Source of the DNA: Pseudomonas sp. K2I15
GTDB lineage: Bacteria; Pseudomonadota; Gammaproteobacteria; Pseudomonadales; Pseudomonadaceae
Length of the DNA: 64,000 nucleotides
Reading direction: 5' to 3'
Assembly: GCF_002204795.1 (NCBI RefSeq)
Contig: NZ_NIXO01000025.1
Location: 1-64,000, forward strand
A program made the translations under genes and the position numbers. Positions 8,153-16,254 of this stretch are shown piece after piece. Every line of letters begins with the position of its first letter. Position 1 is the stretch's first letter. Under the pieces are notes generated by a model. It saw only the letters and a program-made list of their open reading frames with translations, had not been told where the DNA came from and searched no databases.

Positions 8153-8839
8153 ATGTCCACTTCAAAAACCGCACTGATTATCGGCGCCTCCCGGGGCCTG
8201 GGCCTTGGCCTGGCCAAGCAACTGCTGGCGGACGGCTGGGACGTGACCGCCACCGTGCGCGACCCGCAAAAGGCCGATGCCCTGAAGGCCCTGGGCCCGG
8301 TGCAGATCGAAAAGCTCGACATGGATGATCAACAGGCAGTAATCGCCCTGAGCCAGCGCCTAAAGGCAAAAACCTTCGACCTGCTGTTCGTCAACGCTGG
8401 CGTCAAAGGCCCGGCCAACCAGGAACCGGGCCACGCCACCCTGGCTGAAGTCGGCCAACTGTTTTTCACCAACGCCGTGGCACCGATCAACCTGGCCCAG
8501 CGTTTTGTCGGACAGATCCGCCCGGGCACCGGCGTGCTGGCATTCATGAGTTCGATCCTGGGCAGCGTCACCATCCCCGACGGCTCGGACCTGGCCCTGT
8601 ACAAAGCCAGCAAGGCCGCTCTCAATTCCATGACCAACAGTTTCGTCACCCAGCTGGGCGATCAGAAACTGACCGTGCTGTCGTTGCACCCTGGCTGGGT
8701 GAAGACCGACATGGGCGGCGAGAATGCTCAGATCGACGTGCCCACCAGCGTCCGTGGTTTGATCGACCAGGTGAATGCCTACAGCGGCAAGGGCGGCCAT
8801 CACTTTGTGGACTACAAAGGCGAGACCATCGCCTGGTAA
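8153..8839 (+). CDS. Short-chain dehydrogenase/reductase
   Basis: A 228-residue SDR enzyme. The NAD(P) loop GASRGLGLG is at residues 12-20, the NAG motif (VNAGVKG) near 80, and the catalytic Ser with YKASK near 128-150. A second-half PGWVKTDMGG motif is typical of classical SDRs. It is probably cytoplasmic and acts on an unidentified carbonyl substrate. AGGAAG lies upstream of the start. It is preceded on the same strand by a MerR gene and likely regulated by it. Confidence 0.82.
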   Translation: MSTSKTALIIGASRGLGLGLAKQLLADGWDVTATVRDPQKADALKALGPVQIEKLDMDDQQAVIALSQRLKAKTFDLLFVNAGVKGPANQEPGHATLAEVGQLFFTNAVAPINLAQRFVGQIRPGTGVLAFMSSILGSVTIPDGSDLALYKASKAALNSMTNSFVTQLGDQKLTVLSLHPGWVKTDMGGENAQIDVPTSVRGLIDQVNAYSGKGGHHFVDYKGETIAW

Positions 8840-8850
8840 AAAAACCGGAT

Positions 8851-8878
8851 CGTTATCGGCCGATTGCCGTCGATAACG
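8851..8878. terminator. Inverted repeat after the SDR gene, possible terminator or operator
   Basis: CGTTATCG at 8851-8858 is exactly repeated in reverse complement at 8871-8878, with a 12-base loop. There is no clear T-run, so it may terminate the SDR transcript or bind a regulator of the following deaminase gene. Confidence 0.4.
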
Positions 8879-8984
8879 TTCCACACGTAAACTGCGCACC
8901 TCGCCCTCCCCGGCGACCCTGGATCAGCAGACAGGGCAACACTGAGCTGGCAAACCTGAACCCATCATTCAGAGGAGCCGGCCA

Positions 8985-10343
8985 ATGCCTGCGACCCGTA
9001 TCTGGTTAAAAAACCCCCTCGCGATTTTCACTGCCAATGGCCTCGACGCCCGTGGCGGCCTGGTGCTGCAAGACGGTGTGATCACCGAAGTACTGGGCTG
9101 GGGCCGAGAACCCGCCGTGCCCTGTGGACAAGTGTTCGATGCCCGCGAGCATGTGGTGCTGCCGGGGCTGATCAACACCCACCATCACTTCTACCAAACC
9201 CTGACCCGCGCCTGGGCGCCGGTGGTTAACCAGCCGCTGTTTCCCTGGTTGAAAACCCTGTACCCGGTGTGGGCCCGACTCACCCCGGAAAAACTCGCGC
9301 TAGCCTCCAAAGTCGCACTCGCGGAATTGCTGCTCTCGGGCTGCACCACGGCGGCGGACCACCACTACCTGTTCCCCGACGGCCTGGAACATGCGATCGA
9401 CGTGCAAGTCGACAGCGTGCGCGAACTGGGCATGCGCGCCATGCTCACCCGTGGTTCCATGAGCCTGGGCGAAGCCGACGGCGGGCTACCGCCGCAACAA
9501 ACCGTGCAACAGGGCGACGTGATTCTGGAAGACAGCCGCCGCCTGATCCGCCAGTACCACGAGCGCGGCGACGGCGCGCAAATCCAGATCGCGCTGGCGC
9601 CCTGCTCACCGTTTTCCGTCACTCCGCAAATCATGGAAGCCAGCGCTGAACTGGCCAACAACCTTGATGTGCGTCTGCATACCCATCTGGCAGAAACCCT
9701 CGACGAAGAAGACTTCTGCCTGCAGCGCTTCGGCCTGCGCACCGTGGATTACCTCGACAGCGTTGGCTGGCTTGGCCCGCGCACGTGGCTGGCCCATGGC
9801 ATTCACTTCAACCCGGAAGAAATCGCGCGCCTTGGCGCCGCCGGAACCGGAATCTGCCATTGCCCAAGCTCCAACATGCGCCTGGCGTCCGGGATATGCC
9901 CGACCCTCGACCTGCTCGCCGCCGGTGCTCCAATTGGCCTGGGCGTGGACGGCTCGGCGTCAAATGATGCGTCGAACATGATCCTGGAAACGCGCCAGGC
10001 CCTATACATCCAGCGCCTGCGTTACGGGGCCGAGAAGATCACCCCGGAACTGGTGCTGGGCTGGGCCACCAAAGGCTCGGCTCAGTTACTCGGCCGCAGC
10101 GATATTGGCGAACTGGCCGTAGGCAAACAGGCCGACCTGGCGTTGTTCAAACTGGATGAGCTGCGCTTCTCCGGCAGCCACGACCCGATATCGGCACTGC
10201 TGCTGTGCGGCGCCGACCGGGCGGACCGGGTGATGGTCGGCGGCAAATGGCGGGTAATCGACGGGCAGGTCGAGGGCCTGGATTTGAAAGGCTTGATTGC
10301 CGATCACAGCCAGGCGGCGCGAGAACTGATCAACCGGACTTAA
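8985..10343 (+). CDS. 8-oxoguanine deaminase (amidohydrolase family)
   Basis: A 452-residue amidohydrolase of the ATZ/TRZ-like group. Metal and catalytic motifs in order are: NTHHHFYQ (H66, H68), HTHLAET near residue 230, LAHGIHF near 265, and GVDGSASND near 320. The sequence closely resembles the P. aeruginosa PA0142 type, established as an 8-oxoguanine deaminase that converts 8-oxoguanine to urate. The RBS is AGAGGAG. Together with the NCS2 purine permease and adenine deaminase nearby it points to purine salvage or clearance of oxidised bases. The assignment by recall is good but not proven here; cytosine or isoxanthopterin deaminases are relatives. Confidence 0.8.
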   Translation: MPATRIWLKNPLAIFTANGLDARGGLVLQDGVITEVLGWGREPAVPCGQVFDAREHVVLPGLINTHHHFYQTLTRAWAPVVNQPLFPWLKTLYPVWARLTPEKLALASKVALAELLLSGCTTAADHHYLFPDGLEHAIDVQVDSVRELGMRAMLTRGSMSLGEADGGLPPQQTVQQGDVILEDSRRLIRQYHERGDGAQIQIALAPCSPFSVTPQIMEASAELANNLDVRLHTHLAETLDEEDFCLQRFGLRTVDYLDSVGWLGPRTWLAHGIHFNPEEIARLGAAGTGICHCPSSNMRLASGICPTLDLLAAGAPIGLGVDGSASNDASNMILETRQALYIQRLRYGAEKITPELVLGWATKGSAQLLGRSDIGELAVGKQADLALFKLDELRFSGSHDPISALLLCGADRADRVMVGGKWRVIDGQVEGLDLKGLIADHSQAARELINRT

Positions 10344-10360
10344 CTGGATAAACACCATCG

Positions 10361-10455
10361 AAATGTGGGAGCGGGCTTGCTCGCGAAGGCGTTGGGTCAG
10401 TCAGTACATCTGGCGACTGACACACCGCCTTCGCGAGCAAGCCCGCCCCCACATT
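10361..10455. repeat. REPIN-like inverted repeat, class A (copy 1)
   Basis: Two outward arms, TGTGGGAGCGGGCTTGCTCG and its complement, flank a variable middle containing the inner pair CAGTCAG/CTGACAC. It lies between convergent gene ends. The right arm carries a GCCCGCCCCC change relative to the other copies. Confidence 0.85.
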
Positions 10456-10480
10456 AGTGCTGCGGTGTTTTGAAGATCGG

Positions 10481-11569
10481 TTACAACCCCAACAGCGACA
10501 GCATGATAAACGTCGCAAACAACACAAAATGGGTCATCCCTTCGATGGCGTTGGTTTCGCCATCGTTGAGGTTGATCGCGCTGACAATCAGCGTGATAAA
10601 CACCATCACGGTCTGCACCGGCGTCATCGCCATCTGAAACGGCTGGCCGGTGTACAAGGCCATGGCTTCCATCACCGGCACCGTCAGAATCACCGTCGAC
10701 AACGACGCACCCAGCGCGATATTCACCACCGACTGCATGCGGTTGGCCAATGCTGCGCGCAACGCGGTCAAAATCTCCGGGGCGGCGGAAATCGCGGCCA
10801 CGATGATCGCCGTGATCACCGGCGGAGCACCCGTGCCCTCCAGGCCCAGGTCGAGAGTCTTGGACATCACCTCGGCCAACGCGCCAATCACGATCACGCC
10901 AAACACCAGCGTCCCAATGGAGAACGCCAGGTTGATCGGCGGCGACTCTTCTTCCGGCTGTTTCTTGCGGCGTTTTTCCGGGTAGCTGTAGCTGAAGAAA
11001 TAACTGTGGGGCCCTACCTGCATCCGTAGAAACAGGGTGTACAGCACCACCATCGCGCCGATGGTGAAGGCCGAGTAAATTTTCCAGTCGGCCTCGGGGA
11101 TAAATTCCGGCACCACCATCGACACGCCCATGGCGGTAAGGATCATCACGCTGTAGGTGCGTGCCGAGTCGTCGTTGTAGGACTGTTCGCCATGCTTGAT
11201 GCCGCCCATCAGCGCCGCCAGGCCGAGGATGCCGTTGATGTCGAGCATCACCGCCGAATAGATGGTGTCGCGCACCAGGGTCGGCGACGGCTCGTTGCTC
11301 ATCATGATCGCCAAAATCACCACTTCCACCAGCACGGCGGCAAGGGTCAGGATCATGGTGCCGTAGGGGTCGCCGACCTTTTCCGCCAGTTGCTCGGCGT
11401 GATGCGCCACACGCATCGAGGCCACGACGATAAAACCGATCAGCGCAATGCCGCCCAGCAGCGCCACCATCTGCCCGCTGTGCAGCATCCAGTGCTCCAG
11501 CGGGTAGGCGGCGATGGCGGCAATGAGCGCCAGCAGCATGAATTTTTCTTGCTTGATAGTAGTGAGCAT
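10481..11569 (-). CDS. chaA: Calcium:proton antiporter (ChaA/CaCA family)
   Basis: A 362-residue inner-membrane cation/H+ antiporter with about 11 transmembrane segments and the two inverted halves of the CaCA superfamily. The conserved acidic motifs are visible as MMSNEPSPT in the first half and SAAPEILTALRAA in the second. Length matches ChaA (about 366 residues). The ATG at 11569 starts directly on the first hydrophobic region; the longer frame upstream lacks family character. It probably exports Ca2+ (or Na+/K+) at alkaline pH. It is divergent from the adenine deaminase gene and stands alone. Confidence 0.8.
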   Translation of the reverse strand: MLTTIKQEKFMLLALIAAIAAYPLEHWMLHSGQMVALLGGIALIGFIVVASMRVAHHAEQLAEKVGDPYGTMILTLAAVLVEVVILAIMMSNEPSPTLVRDTIYSAVMLDINGILGLAALMGGIKHGEQSYNDDSARTYSVMILTAMGVSMVVPEFIPEADWKIYSAFTIGAMVVLYTLFLRMQVGPHSYFFSYSYPEKRRKKQPEEESPPINLAFSIGTLVFGVIVIGALAEVMSKTLDLGLEGTGAPPVITAIIVAAISAAPEILTALRAALANRMQSVVNIALGASLSTVILTVPVMEAMALYTGQPFQMAMTPVQTVMVFITLIVSAINLNDGETNAIEGMTHFVLFATFIMLSLLGL

Positions 11570-11763
11570 TGCAGGCCTTTTGAACGCGGCGAATCCGTCA
11601 TTGATGGGGTACAGACTGCACCGCGCCGCTAACGTTTCGTTACACCTTAGTTCACGCACCGCTTGCACGACGCCTGCGGATGCTCACCGCTTGGTCAGGT
11701 TTTGCCGATTATTTCGGCGTGCGCCTGTAGAATGCCGCCATTGCACCTGATGAGAATTTATAA

Positions 11764-12717
11764 ATGTACGATTGGCTCAACGCCCTGCCCAAGGCTGAAC
11801 TGCACCTGCACCTGGAAGGCTCGCTGGAGCCTGAGCTGCTGTTCGCCCTGGCCGAACGCAACAAGATCGCGCTGCCGTGGAACGACGTCGAAACCCTGCG
11901 CAAGGCTTACGCCTTCAACAACCTGCAAGAGTTTCTCGACCTCTACTACAAAGGCGCCGATGTACTGCGCACCTCCCAGGATTTCTACGACCTGACCTGG
12001 GCCTACCTGCTGCGCTGCAAGGCGCAGAACGTGATCCACACCGAGCCGTTCTTCGACCCGCAAACCCACACCGACCGTGGCGTACCGTTCGAAGTGGTGC
12101 TCAATGGTATCGCCGCCGCGTTGAAAGACGGCGAGCAGCAACTGGGCATCACCAGCGGTTTGATCCTCAGCTTCCTGCGCCACTTGAGCCAAGAAGAGGC
12201 CGAAAAAACCCTCGACCAGGCGCTGCCATTCCGTGACGCATTTGTCGCCGTGGGCTTGGACAGTTCGGAAATGGGCCACCCGCCGAGCAAGTTCCAGCGT
12301 GTGTTCGATCGTGCCCGTCACGAAGGCTTCCTGACCGTCGCCCACGCCGGCGAAGAAGGCCCGCCGGAATACATCTGGGAAGCCATCGACCTGCTGAAAA
12401 TCCAGCGTATCGACCATGGCGTACGGGCCATTGAAGACGAGCGCCTGATGCAGCGGATCATCGACGAGCAAATCCCGCTGACGGTGTGCCCGCTGTCCAA
12501 CACCAAGCTGTGCGTGTTCGACGACATGTCCCAGCACAACATCCTCGACATGCTTGAGCGTGGAGTGAAGGTGACGGTGAACTCGGATGACCCGGCGTAC
12601 TTCGGCGGTTATGTCACCGAGAACTTCCATGCGCTGTACACCTCCCTGGGCATGACCCAGGACCAGGCCAAACGCCTGGCGCAAAACAGCCTGGATGCAC
12701 GGTTGGTCAAGCCTTAA
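11764..12717 (+). CDS. add: Adenine deaminase (adenosine deaminase-like)
   Basis: A 317-residue amidohydrolase of the adenosine/adenine deaminase family, converting adenine to hypoxanthine and ammonia. The zinc and catalytic motifs are HLHLEG (H14, H16), VAHAGEEG near residue 195, IDHGVRAIED near 220 and VNSDDPAYFGG near 277. The protein resembles the P. aeruginosa PA0148 type, which was shown to prefer adenine over adenosine; that preference is transferred here by similarity. Its stop codon overlaps the stop of the convergent ArsR gene. It belongs with the purine permease and 8-oxoguanine deaminase in a nucleobase-salvage group. Confidence 0.85.
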   Translation: MYDWLNALPKAELHLHLEGSLEPELLFALAERNKIALPWNDVETLRKAYAFNNLQEFLDLYYKGADVLRTSQDFYDLTWAYLLRCKAQNVIHTEPFFDPQTHTDRGVPFEVVLNGIAAALKDGEQQLGITSGLILSFLRHLSQEEAEKTLDQALPFRDAFVAVGLDSSEMGHPPSKFQRVFDRARHEGFLTVAHAGEEGPPEYIWEAIDLLKIQRIDHGVRAIEDERLMQRIIDEQIPLTVCPLSNTKLCVFDDMSQHNILDMLERGVKVTVNSDDPAYFGGYVTENFHALYTSLGMTQDQAKRLAQNSLDARLVKP

Positions 12718-13406
12718 TCGTCGACCGACGTGGCAAGCCGGGCAATTTCAAGTTGCCCGGTTTCACTGACCTGCAACGCCTGGGACTCATTGATCACACT
12801 GACCCAGCTCGACTGCATGCACAGCTGCAACAGCGCCGCCCCTAACGCACCGCCCAGGTGCGGCTGCTGTTCGCTCCAATCAAAACAATCGCACACGACC
12901 GGCTGAGCCAGCGCCTGGGTAAAAATTCCCAGCCCTGCGAGTTTGCGCGCGCCAAAGGGCGTCACTTCCGTGCGCTGCTCCGGGCGCTCTATCCACCCGG
13001 CCGCCATCATCCGTTGATACAAGCCCGCCGCCAGCTCGCCACCCAAGTGGCCATGGCAAAGCCTGGCCCGCCGTAAAGCGGCAGGCGCGGTCAGTGACCG
13101 GGGATGGGTAGGCGTACTGCGGGCGACACTGGCCATGGTGGTGCAGGCCAGGGCATCCACGGCGGCTCCCACATCGGCGGCGGCCACCCGAAAGAAGCGT
13201 TTGCCGCCACGGGCTTCGACCCGCAACAGCCCGCCGGCCGTCAATCGCGTCAGATGAGCGTTCGCCGAGGCCGGTGACAGCCCCGCCAGCGCAGCCAATT
13301 CATCGCAGGGTTTGACCGAGCCGTCCATCAATGCCCACACCATCGCGGTACGTTTCGGGTCGGCCAGCAAGGTGGCGATCTGGCTGATACAAGGTGCCTG
13401 TTCCAT
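12714..13406 (-). CDS. ArsR-type winged-helix regulator
   Basis: A 230-residue regulator with an ArsR-like winged helix near residues 8-75 (CDELAALAGLSPASANAHLTRL) and a C-terminal extension of about 150 residues of unrecognised fold. The ATG at 13406 gives an N-terminus that leads straight into the DNA-binding domain, and was preferred over a start 32 codons upstream. Its end overlaps the adenine deaminase stop by three bases in convergent orientation. Target and signal are unknown. Confidence 0.72.
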   Translation of the reverse strand: MEQAPCISQIATLLADPKRTAMVWALMDGSVKPCDELAALAGLSPASANAHLTRLTAGGLLRVEARGGKRFFRVAAADVGAAVDALACTTMASVARSTPTHPRSLTAPAALRRARLCHGHLGGELAAGLYQRMMAAGWIERPEQRTEVTPFGARKLAGLGIFTQALAQPVVCDCFDWSEQQPHLGGALGAALLQLCMQSSWVSVINESQALQVSETGQLEIARLATSVDD

Positions 13407-13544
13407 ATGCTCATTCACTCCCTGTTGAATCATTTGTCTGCTGCGGTTGGCGCAAAAGTATAAGCGTGAAAACGCCCGGTTCCGTGCCGTCTTACAGCGC
13501 AACCAAGGACAGAGGCTGAAGGAAATTTCCCGATATTCCCGGGG

Positions 13545-14474
13545 TTATGGTGTAAAGGCCGACCGCTCCGGCAACTGCGCAGTCAATGTCGCACAACGGG
13601 CAACGAGCATTTCCCGCAGAAGATTGATCGGCTTGCTCAACTGCGCGCGATGGGCGCACAACAGGTTGAGCGGCGTGCGCTCACCCCGCAGCTCCGGCAG
13701 GATCAGGCGCAGGCGCCCGGCCAGCACATCGGAGCTGACATCCAGCCAGGACTTGTAGGCAATACCGACCCCGGCCACCGCCCAGCGCCGCACCACATCG
13801 GCGTCGTCACTGAAGCGGTCGCCGGTCACCGTCAGGCTGACGTCGCGTTTGCCATCGTTAAAACCCCAATGGTCATGCACCCGACTGCCGAGCATATACA
13901 GCAGGCAATTGTGCTGGGTCAGTTGCTCCAGATGACGCGGTTCACCATACCGGGCCAGGTAGCTGGGGGCGGCGCAGAGCACGCGGTAGTTGTCCGGGGC
14001 GATGGGCAGCGCGATCAGGCTGGAGTCTTCCGGCTCACCGTAGCGCAGGGCGATGTCCACCGGCTGGCGGAACAGGTCGGCAATCCGGTCGCCCAACAGT
14101 AGGCGCACGCTCAGGTCGGGGTATTCGAGCTGGAACTCATCGAGCCAGGGCAACAGCTGGTTGCGGCCAAAGTCCGAAGGCGCCGAAAGTTGCAGCACCC
14201 CGCTGACCTGGTCCTGGCCGCTGGCCAATAAACGCCGGCCTTCATCCAGGCTGCTCAAGGCGGCGCGGGCGTACTCCAGAAACCCTTCACCCTCGGCCGT
14301 CAGGCGCAGGCTGCGGGTGGAGCGCGCCAGCAACCGCGCGCCCAATTGCTGCTCGATGCGCTTCAACGCCGCACTGGCCACCGCCGCCGACATGTCCATG
14401 ACCCGCGCCGCAGCCGAGAGGCTGCCCAGGTCTGCCGCACGCACAAACAACTGCAAATCGTCAAAACGCAGCAT
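13545..14474 (-). CDS. LysR-family regulator of the adjacent quinone genes (inferred)
   Basis: A 309-residue LysR regulator of the subgroup that begins with a direct DNA-binding domain (MLRFDDLQLFVRAADLGSLSAAARVMDMS). The effector domain follows from about residue 90. It is divergent from a small monooxygenase and a quinone oxidoreductase-like gene across a 115-bp gap that holds a perfect palindrome, the usual layout for a LysR-controlled detoxification pair. Confidence 0.8.
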   Translation of the reverse strand: MLRFDDLQLFVRAADLGSLSAAARVMDMSAAVASAALKRIEQQLGARLLARSTRSLRLTAEGEGFLEYARAALSSLDEGRRLLASGQDQVSGVLQLSAPSDFGRNQLLPWLDEFQLEYPDLSVRLLLGDRIADLFRQPVDIALRYGEPEDSSLIALPIAPDNYRVLCAAPSYLARYGEPRHLEQLTQHNCLLYMLGSRVHDHWGFNDGKRDVSLTVTGDRFSDDADVVRRWAVAGVGIAYKSWLDVSSDVLAGRLRLILPELRGERTPLNLLCAHRAQLSKPINLLREMLVARCATLTAQLPERSAFTP

Positions 14475-14501
14475 TCGGGGTCCATTATCAAAAAAATATT
14501 G

Positions 14502-14517
14502 AAAGAGACTGCTCTTT
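14502..14517. promoter_or_regulatory. Palindrome between divergent LysR and ABM genes
   Basis: AAAGAG-ACTG-CTCTTT is a perfect 6+6 dyad in the AT-rich divergent intergenic region. It is a plausible operator or part of overlapping promoters; it does not match the classical LysR T-N11-A form exactly. Confidence 0.35.
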
Positions 14518-14589
14518 TAGCGGGTTTTATCTTCGAGAGAAATAGCCAATCATCTGTCCATCCCGTTCATCACGTGCCTGGAGTCGAAT

Positions 14590-14883
14590 ATGTCCGCTGC
14601 CTTTAACGTCATCGCCACGCTGATCGCCAAACCCGGCCAACACGCCACCCTGGAAACCCTGCTGCGCGAGCTGCTGGAACCGACCCGCGTCGAAGCCGGC
14701 TGCCAGCAATACGACCTGCACCAGGACCTGCAACACCCCGAGACCTTTTACATGCTCGAACGCTGGAGCGACGACGCCGCCCTGGCCGATCACGACCAGA
14801 GCGCCCATATCCAGAATTTCCGCGCCAAGGCTGCCGACGTGCTCGAGCATTTCGACCTCAAGCGCCTGAAGTTTCTTGCCTGA
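14590..14883 (+). CDS. Antibiotic biosynthesis monooxygenase (ABM) domain protein
   Basis: A 97-residue ABM-domain protein of the YgiN/quinol monooxygenase type: a single ferredoxin-like fold with the motif RVEAGCQQYDLHQD near residue 35 and FYMLERWSD near 55. Such dimers oxidise quinols without cofactor or shield cells from quinone stress. The following gene, 27 bp away, is a quinone oxidoreductase-like enzyme, so a two-gene quinone redox pair is likely, controlled by the divergent LysR regulator. Confidence 0.8.
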   Translation: MSAAFNVIATLIAKPGQHATLETLLRELLEPTRVEAGCQQYDLHQDLQHPETFYMLERWSDDAALADHDQSAHIQNFRAKAADVLEHFDLKRLKFLA

Positions 14884-14910
14884 TCAACCGCCCCCTTTTT
14901 GGAAACCCTC

Positions 14911-15924
14911 ATGAAAGCCATTGCCTACTACGCCGCATTGCCCATCAACGACCCAAAATCCCTGCAAGACATCGAACTGCCAGCACCGGTCGCCGGCCCC
15001 CGCGACCTGCTGGTGGAAGTCAAAGCCATCTCGGTGAACCCGGTGGACACCAAGGTGCGCCAGAACGTCGCCCCGGAAAACGGCGCCGCCAAAGTGCTGG
15101 GCTGGGACGTGGCCGGTGTGGTCAAGGCCGTGGGTAGCGAAGTGAGCCTGTTCAAGGTCGGCGACAAGGTGTTCTACGCCGGCTCCCTGGTACGCCCTGG
15201 CGGCAACAGCGAACTGCACACCGTGGATGAGCGCATCGTCGGCCATATGCCAAAAACCCTGGGGTTCGCCGACGCTGCCGCACTGCCGCTGACCGCCATC
15301 ACCGCCTGGGAATTGCTCTTCGAACGCCTGCAAGTGCGCGAAGGCAAGGCAGATGAAGGCCAGAGCCTGCTGATCGTCGGTGCGTCCGGTGGTGTGGGAT
15401 CGATCCTGACCCAACTGGCGAAACAGCTCACCGGCCTGAAAGTCATCGGCACTGCCTCCCGCCCGGAAACCCAAGCGTGGGCCAAGGACCTGGGTGCCGA
15501 CCTGGTGATCGACCACAGCAAACCGTTGAGCGAAGAGTTGAAAAACGCCGGCCATCCGCAGGTGAACTACGTCGCCAGCCTGACCCAGACCGACCAGCAC
15601 CTGGACCAACTGGTGGAAGCGCTGATTCCCCAGGGCAAACTGGCGCTGATCGATGACCCCAAGGCGCTGGACGTCAGCAAGCTCAAGCGCAAGAGCCTGT
15701 CGCTGCATTGGGAGTTCATGTACACCCGCTCGATGTTCGAGACCAGCGACATGATCGAGCAGCACAACCTGCTCAATCGCGTGGCCGAACTGATCGACGC
15801 CGGCACCCTGAAAACCACGGTGGGCGAACACTTTGGCGTGATCAACGCGGCCAACCTGCGCCGTGCCCACGAGCTGCTGGAAAGCGGCAAGGCCAAGGGC
15901 AAGATCGTACTGGAAGGGTTCTAA
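14911..15924 (+). CDS. Zinc-type alcohol dehydrogenase / quinone oxidoreductase-like protein
   Basis: A 337-residue medium-chain dehydrogenase/reductase. The N-terminal GroES-like domain covers roughly residues 1-125 and the nucleotide-binding fold contains LIVGASGGVGSILTQLAKQ near residues 150-168. It belongs to the zinc-binding alcohol dehydrogenase family clade related to quinone oxidoreductases; obvious zinc-ligand cysteines are missing, so it is probably NADPH-dependent and metal-free. The ATG at 14911 was chosen over one four codons upstream for its family-like MKAIAYY start. It is likely co-transcribed with the ABM gene. Confidence 0.82.
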   Translation: MKAIAYYAALPINDPKSLQDIELPAPVAGPRDLLVEVKAISVNPVDTKVRQNVAPENGAAKVLGWDVAGVVKAVGSEVSLFKVGDKVFYAGSLVRPGGNSELHTVDERIVGHMPKTLGFADAAALPLTAITAWELLFERLQVREGKADEGQSLLIVGASGGVGSILTQLAKQLTGLKVIGTASRPETQAWAKDLGADLVIDHSKPLSEELKNAGHPQVNYVASLTQTDQHLDQLVEALIPQGKLALIDDPKALDVSKLKRKSLSLHWEFMYTRSMFETSDMIEQHNLLNRVAELIDAGTLKTTVGEHFGVINAANLRRAHELLESGKAKGKIVLEGF

Positions 15925-16069
15925 CGAAAAGATCTGTCAGTGTCGTCTGTTATTCATGTGAGTAATGGACGACACCGCTAGTCAGAGACTTGATCCTTGT
16001 CATATTTGTGAGCGTATTCGGGTTTATATTGGCCGCCTTTGCCACGCAATTTACGTGAGGAAGTCAGCA

Positions 16070-16249
16070 ATGAAGATCCTGATAAAAGCGCTAGCAAGAT
16101 CCGAAGGCAACAAATGGCAGGTTCGTCTCGACCACAACGCCTTTACCTTCCGCAGTGAAGCCGAAGCCCGCGCGTTTGCCGACACCCTGCAAACCCGCAT
16201 CCAGGCACCTCACCGATTCCCCGAAAGCCAGCAGCGTTCTGCTGGCTGA
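16070..16249 (+). CDS. Small conserved-looking protein of unknown function (59 residues)
   Basis: A short frame beginning MKILIKALAR after GTGAGGAAG, a good ribosome-binding sequence at proper spacing, which decides this start over a longer upstream frame. The protein is basic, with an amphipathic helix pattern (SEAEARAFADTLQTRI). No family was recognised. It stands alone between a quinone oxidoreductase-like gene and a convergent exporter; its stop is 5 bp from the end of that exporter gene. Confidence 0.6.
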   Translation: MKILIKALARSEGNKWQVRLDHNAFTFRSEAEARAFADTLQTRIQAPHRFPESQQRSAG

Positions 16250-16254
16250 CCTGC

